From Sindora glabra (taxonomy: Eukaryota > Streptophyta > Magnoliopsida > Fabales > Fabaceae), in contig CM035232.1 in NCBI GenBank assembly GCA_020226215.1, forward strand, positions 49,166,179 through 49,230,178: 64,000 nucleotides of DNA, written 5' to 3'. Shown here in pieces: positions 13,070-26,242 of this stretch. The notes beneath the pieces were generated by a model. The model did no database searches and was not told where the DNA came from. It saw only the letters and a list, made by a program, of their open reading frames with translations. Numbering within the stretch: position 1 is the stretch's first letter; every line of letters begins with the position of its first letter. The position numbers were made by a program, and so were the translations under genes.

Positions 13070-13135
13070 ATGGTTAAGGAACTAACGAAGAAATTGATCA
13101 ACTAGCTAGGAGCACAAAGAAAGTAAGGCAAGGAG

Positions 13136-14090
13136 ATGATGACACAATCATGGTTACAGGTGGTGGATCGTCCAATAAAGGCCTTAAATGTTGAAGGTGG
13201 CCAGAATGCTACAAAAGTCTACCTTTCTCTCTCTTATAAAGATACCTCACTCATTGTAAATGGAAGTCACAATATTATATCGGATGAGGAAGATATGAAT
13301 TTGATGGATAATTATTTGGATTTTAAAGATGATGAGGAGGGGATCCTTTTAACTAACCAAGATCCCCTATGTCCTATCGTCCTAAGTTTCAAGACAAGAA
13401 GGTAAAGAATGGTGTAAGGTGTGGCGAGGCTCTCTGATCATCAATATGCTTGTAAGAAAGGTTACTTTTAGATTTCTAAAATCTCAATTAGAGAAACTGT
13501 AGATGTTGAAAGGAGCTATTCAAATGATTGATATAGGGAATGAATTCTATGTGGTCAAATTTAATGACAAGGAAGACTATTATTATGCATTGGAAAATGG
13601 CCCTTGGATGATCTTAGATAACTATTTGGTGATTCAGTGATGGAGACCAAACTTTGATCCTTTTATTGATGACTTCAAATGCTTAATTATATGGATACAT
13701 GTGCCTGATTTACAATTGGAATACTATAACCATCATTTTTTTTAGAGGTTAAGGAATAAAGTAGGGAGGACCATTAAAGTGGACCTTCACATGTTGAAAG
13801 AACAAGAAAATAATGTTATCACTGAGAGAGGAAAATTTACTTGAATTTGCATCAAAGTTGACCTGAGGAAGCAGCTAACTCCTAAGATTTCAGTTAGAAG
13901 GAAAATTCTTCCCATTCAATGCGAGAGGTTACACCTGATTTATTTTTCTTATGGAAGGTTTGGCCATAGTAAGGAATCTTGCCCTTCCTTCATAAATGCT
14001 TTAAATAATAAATCTGGTACAGTTTCTATGGATAACTTTATGCTTCCAGATCATCCTTTAGTGGATAGTCTAGTAGGGGAAAGGTGAATC
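13136..14090 (+). pseudogene. LINE ORF1 relic: DUF4283 plus CCHC zinc knuckle
   Basis: ORF1 proteins of plant LINEs bind the element RNA. Here ATG 13136 opens an 89-codon frame ending SFKTRR, and the homology continues downstream in other frames. DUF4283-like text lies at about 13,420-13,790, with ALENGPWMILDNYLVIQ followed by a stop and then WRPNFDP. The knuckle region lies at about 13,850-13,985: KVDLRKQLTPKIS, then FSYGRFGHSKESCP. In the family this last motif is normally C-x2-C-x4-H-x4-C; here the first two cysteines are replaced (S, Y), so the knuckle is broken. At least three in-frame stops can be explained by CGA or CAG/TGG changes. It is non-functional. Confidence 0.8.
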
Positions 14091-14847
14091 TATCAGCTGG
14101 AAAAATCATTCCCAGTATGGATGGTTTCGACAATTAGATGATACCATAGAAATAATTATGGAAAGTATGATCTTAGGCCAAACATTAGGTGAAGTCTTTA
14201 AAAGTAACTCGAAAAGGAAATGTTATCCTTGTCGACTCTAGTCCAAGCAGCAATTATGATTTAATGGACTCCAAATTTCATGCCTTGTTAGAAATCAATG
14301 AGGATGCATTAATGGTAAATGGTAACAACATTAATGAGCCTATAATTGTTCCAACTCTTAATGTTGATGAAAGAGTATTGAAAATGATGTCATAGGCTTG
14401 TGGGAAACTATAAACGCTATTGACTAATGATACCACCAAGTCCATTTCGAGAAGTAAACAACTTAAGCCTATGAAAAGACTTTTAGTCCAAAAGATATAG
14501 CAAGCCAAGCCAACCTATTAGGTAGCTCCTAATATAAAAAGCTCCATCTACAACTAGCCTCCTTAATCCTCACACCCTATGCATGCAAAAGTTAGCATCT
14601 TTAATGCAGAACCCCATGAAACTCCATCACCTATGCAAATAGAATTGGTATGTAATGATGGCACCATACTTTTTCCATTGGGTAATGGTATTCATATGCC
14701 TAAAGCACCTAAGCCCTTTATAGTAGCTCGCTTGATTTAGATGTATTCTTCTTCGTTATCTAAGGATGACCTAACATATTTCTTTAGTGAATAGTAGTTC
14801 TCACCACTTATCATGAGATTACCTCCAACATTCATAGTTTTTCCTTA

Positions 14848-17800
14848 TTTCTACATGAATATAATTAGCTAGAATTGTAGAGAAGTTGGGGCTCGTGGTT
14901 TTGTGGCCCAAGCTCAGGATTTAATTAAAATGTATCATGTTAGTCTACTTATTATTGTTGAACCTCACATCAGTACAATCAAAGCTAAAAAAGTTATTTG
15001 AAAAATTGATTTTGTGGATGTAATGCATAATGATCCCATTGGCTTCTCAAGGGGCATTTAGATCCTTTAGAACACTTTAACCTATGCCATCTTGATCCTT
15101 ACTGTTCACCCACAATTTAAACATGTTCAATATTCATCCACTAACACTTCTCTCTTAGGTTTATTGATAGTAATTTATACTTTTCTAAATGTAGTTTTAA
15201 GACTGGAGTTATAGAGGGAACTTGGTTGCATAGCTTCCTATGTTTTACAGCTTTAGTTACTTATTAGCGATTGGAATTCATATCTAACCACAATGAAAAA
15301 CAAGTAGGTAGTTCCCCAAACACCTAAATTGTGGATTCCTTTGCTAAGTGTCTTATAACTTGTAACCTAATAGACTTAGGGTTTAATGGACTAAAATTTA
15401 CTTCAGAATAAGGCTAGCTCAAGGAACGTATAGATAAAGCACTAACTAATATAGAATGGAGAATGGAGAATCTGAGAGCTTCAATACTTCATCTTTATTT
15501 CATGAAATTCGACCATAAACCAATTTTCATTAAGTTTTATAAGTTGGAACAAAGTTCTAGTGGTGTGTGGCCTTTTTGTTTTCATGCAGCATGGTTAACC
15601 GATGATACCTTCCCAGATCTTATTCATAAGGTTTAGCATTCTTAAACAAATTAATTCCAAGCCTCAAATAAATTTTGCAAAGATGTTCAAGACTAGAACA
15701 AGCAAACATTTGGTAATATTATGTACTGTAAGGGAAAGTTAATGGCAAGATGAGAAAGGAAATTTAACTCGTTTCTGCTTTCCCTTCAAAGAAAGCTTTG
15801 GTTAGACTATGATAAAATTCTACTTCAAGAAGAGGTTAAGTGGTATAAAAAATCTAGGTGTCAGTAGCTTTTATATGGTAACAGAAATATCAAATTTTTC
15901 CATACTTCAACAATTATTCAAACTCGAAAACAAAAGAATTAAATTATAATGCTATAGGATGATAATGGAGTTTGGCATACCGATCAAGATCATATGATAA
16001 ACATGGCCATGACTTACTATTCTAACTTGTTCTTAAAAGATACTAATGTAAGCCACTGTTATCCTCTTATTGGTTTTTTTCCTAAAACTTCATCTTAATG
16101 ATTTGGAGGCTATCCAAAAGCCAATTAACGATGATGATATTAAATTTGCAATCTTTAGTATAGGTGCTTTTAAAGCCTTGGGAGGAGATAGACTGCAAGT
16201 TATTTTCTTTTAGAGTAACTGGGATGTTGTTGGCAAGTTAATTTGTGATATTTTATAAGATGCTTTTGTCCACTCGGATAGGACTACATAGATTAATGAC
16301 ACCCTACTCATCTTAATCCTAAAACTAGACAATCCTAAAAAAATAAAGGATTTTCATTGTATCAGTCTCTACAATGTAATTTATAAGATAGTTATAAAGA
16401 TCTTAGCTAATTGGCTTAAATCATTTTTGAGAAGTATAGTATTACCTACTCAGAGCAGCTTTGTCCCCCACAAATATAGCTCAGATAATATCATAATAGC
16501 CTAGGAAGTCGTTCATTCAATGAAAACAAAAAAAAGGTAAGAAGGGCTACATAGCCATCAAAGTGGGCCTTGAAAATGTTTATAACATATTAGAATAGGA
16601 GTTCTTAGAAGATACATTATCAGACATCGGTTTTAGTTCGCATTTTATTTGTTTGATTAAAGCTTTTATGTTTTCTACTAGTATGGAAATTATCTAGAAT
16701 GGTAAACTTATGAAGAGTTTCACACCTTATCGAAGAGTTCATCAAAGAGACCCACTTTCTTGATATTTATTTGTCCTTTGCATGGAACGGCTAGCTTATT
16801 CCATTGATCTTGCAGTAAAACATGAAGTTTAGAAACTTATTTACTTAAAGAAGAATGAAACTCTAATTTCCCATTTATTTTCTGCTGATGGCTTTATTCT
16901 TTTTACTAAAGCTACATTGAATCAAGTTAACATTATTAACTTTTGCCTTGATATGTTTTGTGGTAGTTTGAGGCAAAAGGTTAACAAAGAAAAGAATAAG
17001 GTTTATTTTTCTAAAAATGTTCACCATTCTAGTTCTAAGGAAATTAGTGAGAAGTTAGGTTTTTTACTTACTTTAGACCTTAGCAGGTATGTAGGAGTTC
17101 CACTTTACCATAAGCAAGTCTCCAAAAGTACTTACCATTTTATTATGGACAAGGTAACTCAACATCTTACTTCCTGGAAGGCCAAAACTCTTTCTCTGGC
17201 TAGTTACATTACTTTAACTAAGGCTATCATTTCTGCTTTACCTCAAACAGTATGCAAAGAAGCCTCTTACCTCGCTTAACTTATTCTAAGTTAGACCAAT
17301 TGAGCAAAAACTTCATCTGGGGCTCATTTGTTAATGTGCGTAAACTCTATTTGGTAGCATAGGAAAACATTACTCTTCTCAAGGACGTCGAGGACTAGGA
17401 GTGCACAATATGAAATTCTATAATGAAGCCTTTTTAACGAAACTAGCTTGGGGTTTCATCCAAAATCCAGAAGCTTTCTAGGTTAAGGTCTTTCGTAACA
17501 AATATGATTGTAGCTTGTCATATGTTCTTGTTGTTGAAAAAAATAAAACTAATCCAACCTATGGAAGTGCATTTGCAACATATGGATTGATTTTGTGCAA
17601 GGTTTACAGTGGATGGTAGGAGATGGATTACATGCACAATTTTGGGAAGATGAATGGATCCCTAACTATACAATACTGTGCCATTATTCCAATATCTTAT
17701 TTCATAATTTTGAATCAAATACACCTATTGCTATATATGTGAACAATGTAGGGGATTGGGACTTGTCTAGATTAAATACATGTCTCCCTCTAGCAATATT

Positions 17801-18927
17801 AGAAAAATTACTCTACATGGTTCCTCTTTCCCTTCACCAAGGGCTAGATATATTATCTTGGAAACATACTTTGGATGGGAATTTCTCAGTATGTTCTGCA
17901 TATAAATTGATCTTTAGTACATTACATTTGCCTAAACATCTAATATGGCAAGGGATTTAGAAATAGCCTAGACCGAAAAAAATTTGAACCTTTCTTTGGC
18001 TATTAGCTAACATTCAGGTGCTCATCAATAGCTATAAAATGAAATGCAACTTAACAAATTTAGATTGCTATCCAAAAATGTAGTATTGACAGTGAAACTA
18101 ATTTACACCTCATTCGAGATTGCCCCATTGTCCAAAATCTGTGGCTATCTATGATCCATATGAAATACTGGTCTACATTCTTTTCTCTTTCATTGCAAGA
18201 TTGGTTATTGAGGAATTTAACAAACAATCTCAGTAGACATTTAGACTCCTCTTAGCCTATGGTATTTAATTTCATTGTATGGCAAATTTGGCTCCACCAT
18301 AATAAACTAGTATTTCATGGAGTCTCATAGCTCAGCAATGAGCCTATGAACTTTAATCCTACTGTATGGTGCAGAAACAATCTTAGAAGTAATGTTTAAA
18401 GCTAGTTCAAATGATCTCTTGGATTCTGCCCAAAGTAGGTTGGATTAAATGTGACACTAACGGCTCTCTTTAAGGTTAGATAGCGAGTTATGGAGGTTGC
18501 TTTAGAGATTGTTCAGGGGCATGGATTCTAGGCTTTTGTTGTTGGCTTGGTTGTTCCATGGTCCTTTTCTTTGAATTATAGGGCTCACTTATAGGTCTCC
18601 GGTTAGCTTAGGAACGAGGCTAGAATACACTTTAAGTTGGATTTGGTCATTGTAGTCATACGGGTTCTTTATGATTGTGATAAAACTCATCCTTACAAGA
18701 CCATGCTTTCTACCATCCATTCCTTGACGAAGAGAGATTGGATAATTAAAATTTCTCACTCATATAGAAAAGCTAACAAGGTAGTTGATTTTTTGGCAAA
18801 TTTCGTCCACTCAGATTGTTCATTACATGCTCCATCTTTGGAGTTCAAGCATCCTTTAGGTTTCTGCTCACTTGTAGTTGTAGCAGACATGATGGGTTCC
18901 TGTGATCCAAAATTAGTTGCCTTGTAG
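14848..18927 (+). pseudogene. LINE ORF2 relic: endonuclease, reverse transcriptase, RNase H
   Basis: Endonuclease text begins near 14,850 (NCREVGARGFVAQAQDLIK, then IIVEPHIS). Reverse transcriptase text runs from about 16,090 (GAFKALGGDRLQVIFF, IKDFHCISLYNVIYKIVIK) to 17,280 (HLTSWKAKTLSLASYITLT). The catalytic box near 16,885 reads FSADGFILF where the family has FADD, so the second aspartate is lost. A zf-RVT-like segment lies at about 17,590-18,130 (FSVCSAYKLIF). RNase H text at 18,440-18,927 includes GWIKCDTNGSL and SYRKANKVVDFLANF and ends at TAG 18925-18927. Many stops and frameshifts interrupt it. The terminal RNase H is typical of plant L1-type LINEs. Confidence 0.85.
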
Positions 18928-18990
18928 TGCTATGTAGCCCACCCTCTATTAAAAACAATTATATAAAGTACTTTGTTTTTATATCATATA

Positions 18991-20145
18991 ACTCTTATTG
19001 ATTTAGGAGACTTTTTTGCACCTATATTAAGTATCTCAACATAATTCTTAACTGTCACAATATTATGTAATTTTAAAAGTATTTGGCATAAGGAAATTAA
19101 TTCTTTCACATTTTAAAAAGGAAATGAATAATTAATTCTGTTTAAAAGATAATATAATTCATAGAATCGTAGATCGTATAATTTATAAAAAAGAAATAAA
19201 TAATAAATAAACATTAAAAAATGAAAATAACATTACCTGTATTACAAGCTATGGATCGCATACATTGGCTTAAAGCAAAAGTTTGATGAATATTTGACAC
19301 CACATAAAAGAAACGCCTACTTTCTTGAGAGGCCGTTTTTATAATAATTTTACTTCTTTTTACGAAACACAACACAAAGTCTGGTACGACCACAATATTA
19401 CGTGTGGATTTGCTTGGATGGACCCAACATGTCGCAAGGGCCCTCAAAGTGTACGACACCTTTGCCCATGCTTTCGCCCACATGGCCACGAAAAAATGCC
19501 AAACTCGCTCTCTTGAAGGCTCCTTGAAGCACTTAACAGAAGAAAACAGCATCATATGCTAGGGACAAAATCCCCCACTGCTTCATCGTCATTGTTACTT
19601 TATCTCGTAATATTTTGAAGGCCAAAAACTTTTACAGGAATCAAATAATTTATGTAAAAAAAATTTTCAAAAAATTCTCACAAAACTATATGATACTAAT
19701 ATCTAGTTTTAAAAAATTTGGGTCGCCACGACCCTTTTAGCCCCCAACAGAGTTCCATCACTGATTATATTTCTCCTAGTTAAGCCGATCCAAACAACCT
19801 ATATTAGGTCAGGCTTAACGAATTCATAAAAGTATAATATTTTATTATTGTTATTTTTTGTTGAATTTGAATCTAAAACAGTAGGAAAGGATCAAACTCC
19901 TTTACTATCTTAGACAAAGAAGTGGAGGTTATTTTTAATAAACTGAGCCTTTATGAAAAATAACTTTTGTCGAAATATAATTGTAAAGTATTAAAATAAT
20001 AAAAATAATATATTCAATATTAAATGTAAAAAATTTGATGAGAAATAATTTTCTTTTTTTAAAAAAAGAAGTTATTTTCTTCCCTTTTTGTAACTTTAAG
20101 TATAATTTTTTAAAAATAATATATAAATACATATGGTACTCTTTC
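18991..20145. other. Intergenic DNA with an unexplained GC-richer block
   Basis: 19214-19760 is less AT-rich than its surroundings. On the - strand 19555-19214 stays open for 113 codons (MMLFSSVKCFKEPSRERVW at the start), and the + strand is open over 19325-19516 as well. Two-strand openness argues against reading either as a gene. The part at 19,725-19,770 (GGGTCGCCACGACCC, then CCCCCAACAGAGTTCC) looks like plant repeat text. I do not recognise a protein in it. Confidence 0.4.

Positions 20146-20199
<54 letters not shown>
20146..20199. repeat. (AAT)n microsatellite
   Basis: About 18 uninterrupted AAT units in non-coding DNA. Reading it as poly-asparagine on the + strand is an artefact of the repeat. 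Confidence 0.95.
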
Positions 20200-20200
<1 letters not shown>

Positions 20201-21102
20201 TAAAAATTTTCTACAAAAAATATTTTTGTAAAATAAATGGAATCTCAATGCACAAAAATTAAGTGCACTCAAACAATCACTTCATTATTACTAATTTAAA
20301 AATTAATTGAATTTCTCTCACTTACTTTTTATTGAAAACCATATAATGCTTGATTGAAACTAAAAGAAAAAGAATTATATTATACAATTTAAAATAGAGT
20401 TGACTCTCGTTGATTTATTTTAAAGAAATAATTATGTCTAGACACATCTTAGGTTGGGTGGGAAGTTAAAACAACAATGATGAACCCCCTGGGGAGTATT
20501 GGGTGCACGTAGTTTCATTATAAGTTTATAATATTTCAAGCTGAAATTATTGATCGATTCTTACAAGCTGGAAACTTAAAAAAATAAAGCATCACCAAAC
20601 CAATTATCAAACATGATCAAACTTGTCCTTCTATCTACCAAAAGGTATATTGGTAAGTAAGATTTGAATATCGTTGTTTATGACTTTTATCAATATATAA
20701 TGGTCCTTTTCTTGCTTTTAAAATCAATTGTAGGATACCTTCCCCTTTTTACTTTATTAAAACTAATTTGAAGAATTATACTGTTTATGAAATTTATTTA
20801 TTACTTTTTTTTGTTAATATAGTGTGAGATTACCATGATATTCACATAAAGAAACATAAATTTTAAATAAATAAATAAATTTAATTATAATGAAAAGAAG
20901 ACTCAATGTCCCCTAGTTCATACCATAGAACTACCCCTTTCTTGTATCCTTGACCTTTAAACGTTGGGCCTTCATTCTATTATGGGAAAATTATATGGAA
21001 TTACCCCTTTTTTTCTAAAGTATAGAATTGATGAAATTATTAGATACACAAATAAAATTTTGGGATTAAACTTATATATGATGTATCTACATAGGCTAGG
21101 TA
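20200..21102. other. AT-rich intergenic DNA
   Basis: No gene or named repeat recognised. Confidence 0.5.
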
Positions 21103-21505
21103 TGTGTTTGGTGTAATACATAAGTTTGATTATAATTAATTGATTTAATTAATAAATTATAACTTAATTTTTAAAATATTTGATGCAACAAAAATAAGTA
21201 ATTTATAAGTTTTTATTTAATAAATTTCATAAAGTAACTTATAGTTTAAAAGTTAAGAGCTTTTAATTTTTTTTCAAAATTTCTCCATTTCTTTTAATTA
21301 AATAATAATTTATATCCTAATGATGAAAATAAATATTTAATATATTGTCATTAATTGAATATAAATAAATAAAAAAGTAAGTAAATAAATATATACTATC
21401 ATAAACATAATTAATTAAATTTTAGGCAATTATATTCTTATTTTTAATATTTTGATTACATTAAATAATTTGATCTTAGAATAAATAAGAATTAATTTAA
21501 TTGGC

Positions 21506-21548
<43 letters not shown>

Positions 21549-21697
21549 TTAGCACATTCTTTTATATCATTTTATATTTTTCAATTAATTTTACAACTAA
21601 TTTTATCAAACACTTTTAATATAATCAGTTAATTTATTAATTATCACTTATAAATTTTTAGTTATTAGTTAATTTATTAGCTACATTCATCAAACAT
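21103..21697. repeat. MITE family copy B (about 595 bp)
   Basis: Ends are inverted: TGTTTGGTGTAATACATAAG at the left and CTACATTCATCAAACATA at the right. The AT-rich interior matches copies A, C and D. Its left end is the reverse complement of the right end of copy D (ATTGTGTCAAACACATATTT), so B and D are in opposite orientations. It carries an internal TA/CA microsatellite at 21508-21547. There is no ORF. Confidence 0.65.
21508..21547. repeat. (TA)n(CA)n compound microsatellite
   Basis: TA units from about 21508 to 21535, then CA units to 21547, inside MITE copy B. It makes this copy longer than its relatives. Confidence 0.9.
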
Positions 21698-21823
21698 AAA
21701 ATTACTTTAATTTTAATTATTATTCGTATTTGAAGTATAGCTTTCCAAATTATAAAAATGTGTATATATAACTTATCTAAATACAATGAATGAATAAAAT
21801 GTGCGAGCCTGCACATAATTCTC

Positions 21824-22392
21824 GTTTGACTTTATTTTGCATAACTAGTTAATAGTTGATAGTTTAAAACTGATAGTTGATAACTGATAAGCTACCTAAA
21901 GTATTTTTTAAAATTAGATATTGAACTAAATGAAATTGAAAAATAACATAAAAGGACATATTAATAGAAATAGATATATAATTAAAATAATTCATATTTA
22001 TTTAAAAATTAAATTATATTAACTTAATTAAAAACTTAAAATAAAAGTATAATATTTAATATTTAATTAATTATATTTTATAAAATTATATATTTATTTA
22101 CTTATATTTATTTTATTTTATTATTTATTATAAAATTATAATTACTTAAAATATAATTAATTAAATTTTATAAAAATTATTTAGATTTATATGACAAAAG
22201 GTATGGATTATAAATTAATAAAAAGAATAACGATATATTTGAAATAAATTTAAAGAAGTACCAGTTTATAAGTTATAAGCTATTTCAGATAATTTATTAA
22301 ATTAGAGTTTATAAACTACTCTAGGTAGCTTATAACTTATTGATCGAGTTAATAAATTATAAGTTAACTTATTTGTTACGCAAAATGAAGCA
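21824..22392. repeat. MITE family copy C (about 570 bp)
   Basis: The left end (CGTTTGACTTTATTTTGCAT, then GTTAATAGTTGATAG and GATAAGCTACCTAAAG) is the inverse of the right end (CTAGGTAGCTTATAACTTAT, then AACTTATTTGTTACGCAAAAT). Interior text such as TTTAATTAATTATATTTTA matches copy D in the same orientation. It lies only about 130 bp from copy B and in the opposite orientation. There is no ORF. Confidence 0.65.
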
Positions 22393-23412
22393 TTTAATGT
22401 AACATAAGTTATGCATTCATAACATAATTAATTAACTACAAAATACAATTTCATATCTAATCCATCAATCTTAAATATTGAAATTTAAAACTTTAATGTG
22501 ACACATCTTCATTCCTAAAATTTGTCATTTAAAAATATTATAGATCCAATATTAAAAGTAAAAAAATATTTACCAATAACTATTTCTCTTATGCAATTAA
22601 TTTCTTTAAAATAAAGATATGCTTGAAGTGCTAATTAATCACATAATAAATGCATAATTTATCCTTTTCATTATATGGTTCATTTAGGTAGAGAAAAATG
22701 AAGCAGAAGAAAAGAGAAATGTTTAAACAATAATTCTTTCCTTATTTAGGAGTTTTGGTTAAAAATAGAAAACAAAGAAAGTTTTATATTTAACCTTCTA
22801 AAGTCTTTTAACTTTTAATATTTTGTATTCCTTTAAATTGAAGATTTTTGGAGGATTATTAACTTGATTTACTATTTTAACCTTTTTTTTTAATTCTTTT
22901 TATATAACTTTTGTGAACTTTTATTTCTCTTGGCTCAACAAATGTCCTACTATAGACATCCAATGGCAAATCAATAGAAATGACCACTTGCTAGTTATAA
23001 GTGTCATGATCTATCTCTAATCGTGATTAATATAGAATCTATTAACCTAATTTTTACCAATCCAACCCAACTTTCCTTATTAAAATACTATAACACATAT
23101 GTGGTATTAGGGAAAGGAATCATGCAATAAGAAGGAATAATAGAATTTCGTTTATCATTATAATTCAATTATAGAAGAAGTTAGACTTGCTTATAATCCA
23201 TCCAAGCTTAAAGGTAAACTAGCCTAATTAGCCTAAAAAAGAATAAGTTTCCACCCTTAAACCTATACAAAATAAAACCTCACAAGTTGCCCATTGCTAT
23301 ACTACATAAATTCCCAAGAATCTAACCTTAAGGTGGTGATAGTGGTAGCTCAACTTGAGAATCTACAAATTAAAATACATAAGAGTAAGTTCAAGGTTAG
23401 TAAGCAAACACT
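22393..23412. other. Old repeat sequence on the left side of the CACTA insertion
   Basis: No coding frame recognised. 22,900-23,412 has fairly even composition and the style of an LTR or untranslated repeat (for example TAAGAGTAAGTTCAAGGTTAG just before the CACTA end). The sequence on the far side of the CACTA element (28934-29600) has the same style, so the two are probably one older element split by the insertion. This is an inference. Confidence 0.35.
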
Positions 23413-25200
23413 CACTACTACAAAATAGCTATTTTACGTTAGTTAGTAGATATTAGTTTACATTATCATCGATGGTTATTTCAATATGGTGACATTTTTT
23501 AAATTACATGAAGACTTAAGATGATGGAAAAGAATATTGCTAATGCCTACGTTAACAATACGAACCTTACTACATTGGCTATACAATAATTGACATCTAA
23601 ATCTTTATGGCGAAACTTAGGATATCAATTTTTCCTTAACTGTCATCTAAAATGTATTTTAAAAGCCTTTCTTAGATATTACTTTCCAGTTCCATTGAAT
23701 AGGATATCAATTTTAGTTAATAAACTAGCATCTTTTATTAAGATATTTAGTTTTTTAGAAATTATTGTCTAAAAGGAATTTCATAAGCCCCCCTAGAAAA
23801 GCAATTACTAGCTTCATTGGAACTATATGCCTCATTGGAAACACTAACTTCAATGGAAATCACAAATGTGTAGGACACTGGTTTTATTTAAGAATTGATG
23901 TCTATTAGTTTCTTATAAATTTTCGTTCTAACTCTCACTTTTCTTATAAAACACTTATAACATCTCAATCTTCAATATTCTCTTGGTACCTCTTTGTTGA
24001 TCAACCACTTTCATCCTTAGAGTATCCAATATACTATATCATTAAGGTCGAGAAAAGTAAGTAACAAATTGCAACTTGCATTAAGGATGATGATTTCGAT
24101 ACATAATGGTTCAACTATACTTTGACTTCACTTTCATAGAGTGAATATACAATGAAAGAACTATAACATTCATTTCTTATATTATATACTCTCTAGATTG
24201 AAATAAAGTAAAATTAGAACGAAAGAGTTAGTAGATGATGATTTGATACATAGTGGTTCTTTTGTACTCTCACTCTACTTTCACATTGCCAGAGTGTGAA
24301 AACTAAAGAAATTTAAGCAATAAATTAAAGCTTGCATTGCTAATGAAGATTTTGATACATAATAGTTTTACTATTATTTTTATGTACTCATGTAGACATG
24401 TAATTTTGTTTATTGATGATTTAGTATAATTATTGTGTGATAATTTATAGAAATTGTTTCTCTTTATTTATCTATTTGTACTTTATTATGAAAGAAGCAA
24501 TGGTAATTAAAATTATATATATTGTTTCTCTTTATTCATTTATAGGTTGTTTTTTATGTTAGAAGTCTATAATCAACATTTGGATTACATAAATTATTAA
24601 AGAGAAGACATTGAAACAAATATAACTTCTATCTTATATTGGATTAAAAATAACTTTCTTTTCATATTCAGAATTTCTACTTAAATATATTATGAAATTT
24701 ATATGAAAATAGTTTACAATGTTAAGGCATTGATTAAGGATACTTATAGTATTTGTTATTTCTATAACAAAAAATTTGAAAATAATTAAAAGGTCTCTAT
24801 TAACGAAATGACAAACATAGAAACACTAATTTTAGAATTAATTAACTTCTAATATGATAACATTTCCTCCAAAGATGAAGATGTCTAAATGAATTGAAAT
24901 AAGTGATTTAATGAAAAAGTTTAAATGAATGAAATTGAATATGATTTAATAAATAGCTTTACAAAGAAGTCTAAATAAATAGAACTAAAGACAACTAAAT
25001 AAATGACATTTGTAAGGGTAAGGAACTTAAAACATCGATTATTTTGTGGTAACCATTGTTTAAGTCTCTTTTAATCCTCATAATAGTTCATCTAAAGTAT
25101 ATAAGTAAACTTCTGATATCAATTTTTTGTTAATAACCAATGTCTAAGGTACGAAAGCCTAAACATTGAAAGACATATTGAATTATATTTATGAGGTTAT

Positions 25201-25721
25201 GTGAAATTGTAAAAAATTAACACGTCAATTTTTTCTATGCTTGACCATCATTTATGAACAATTTAATTGTCAAGACAATTCATGTCAAAAGTTACATGTC
25301 AGTGAGATACTTGATGATGTCTTAAGGTATTCAATCACCATATTGTATATGTCATTAGATGTTAACTTTTTTTATTAATAATTAATGTCTAATATTTGGC
25401 TTACCTCTTATAAAAATCACTCTCCTTTTCGTTTTGAAATAAGTCAGCAATAAATCAAAAGGAATTGGAGGGTATAGATAATCATATGCTAAATTATTAG
25501 GCTATTAAAGAAGTTGTTGAATCAATTAAAGTTTCTTTCAAGGACCCACACTTAGACCATAAGTACAAGTATTCTTCAAGGCATCTGAATGGACTTTGAA
25601 CAAGAAATCTTCCAAATGCTTTGTAGAATCCTTATGCTTACTACTAGATTATGGGTACAAGTCCTTTCAAAGAAGTTTCAAAGAATCTATAACTTTTTTA
25701 ATAGCCTAAGTAATGGTTAAT
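25201..25721. repeat. Tandem duplication, unit 1 (521 bp)
   Basis: Starts GTGAAATTGTAAAAAATTAA and ends at the same phrase of unit 2. By eye the two units match at well over 90% along their length, including the internal text CAAGGACCCACACTTAGACC. No ORF spans it. Confidence 0.9.
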
Positions 25722-26242
25722 GTGAAATTGTAAAAAATTAACACGTCAATTTTTTCTATGCTTGACCATCATTTAAGAATAGTTTAATTATCAAGACAAT
25801 TCATGTCAAAAGTTACATGTTAGTGAGATACTTGATGATGTCTTAAGGTATTCAATCAACATATTGTATATGTCATTAGATGTTAACTTTTTTTATTAAT
25901 AATTAATGTCTAATATTTAGCTTACCCTTTATAAAAATCACTTTCCCTTCCATTTTGAAATAAATCGACAATATATCAAAAGGAATTGGAGGGTATAGAT
26001 GATCATATACTAAATTATTAGGCTATTAAAGGAATTGTTGAATCAATTAAAGTTTCTTTCAAGGACCCACACTTCAACCATAAGTACAAGTATTCTTTAA
26101 GGCATCTAAATGGACTTTGAATAAGAAATCTTCCAAATACTTTGTAGAATCCTTATGCTTACAACTAAATTATAGGTACAAGTCCTTCAAAAGAAGTTTT
26201 TGAGAATCTATAACTTTTTTAATAGCCTAAGTAATGGTTAAT
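25722..26242. repeat. Tandem duplication, unit 2 (521 bp)
   Basis: Direct copy of 25201-25721 with the same length and scattered substitutions (for example ATGTTAGTGAGA for ATGTCAGTGAGA). The units abut without spacer. Equal length with no indels of note indicates a fairly recent duplication inside the CACTA element. Confidence 0.9.

Larger units (their letters stand above)
13070..18990 (+). mobile_element. Decayed plant LINE (non-LTR retrotransposon)
   Basis: About 5.9 kb in the standard order of plant L1-type LINEs: an ORF1 with a DUF4283-like region and a CCHC knuckle, then an ORF2 with endonuclease, reverse transcriptase, a zf-RVT-like segment and a terminal RNase H. All lie on the + strand and all carry stops and frameshifts. 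No LTRs flank it. The 5' end is placed just before the ORF1 start and the 3' end just after the RNase H stop. A poly(A) tail and target-site duplication could not be seen, so both limits are approximate. Confidence 0.85.

Noticed and set aside
20035..20262. Asparagine-rich protein
   Set aside because: The poly-Asn stretch is just the (AAT)n microsatellite at 20146-20199; the rest is AT-rich filler.
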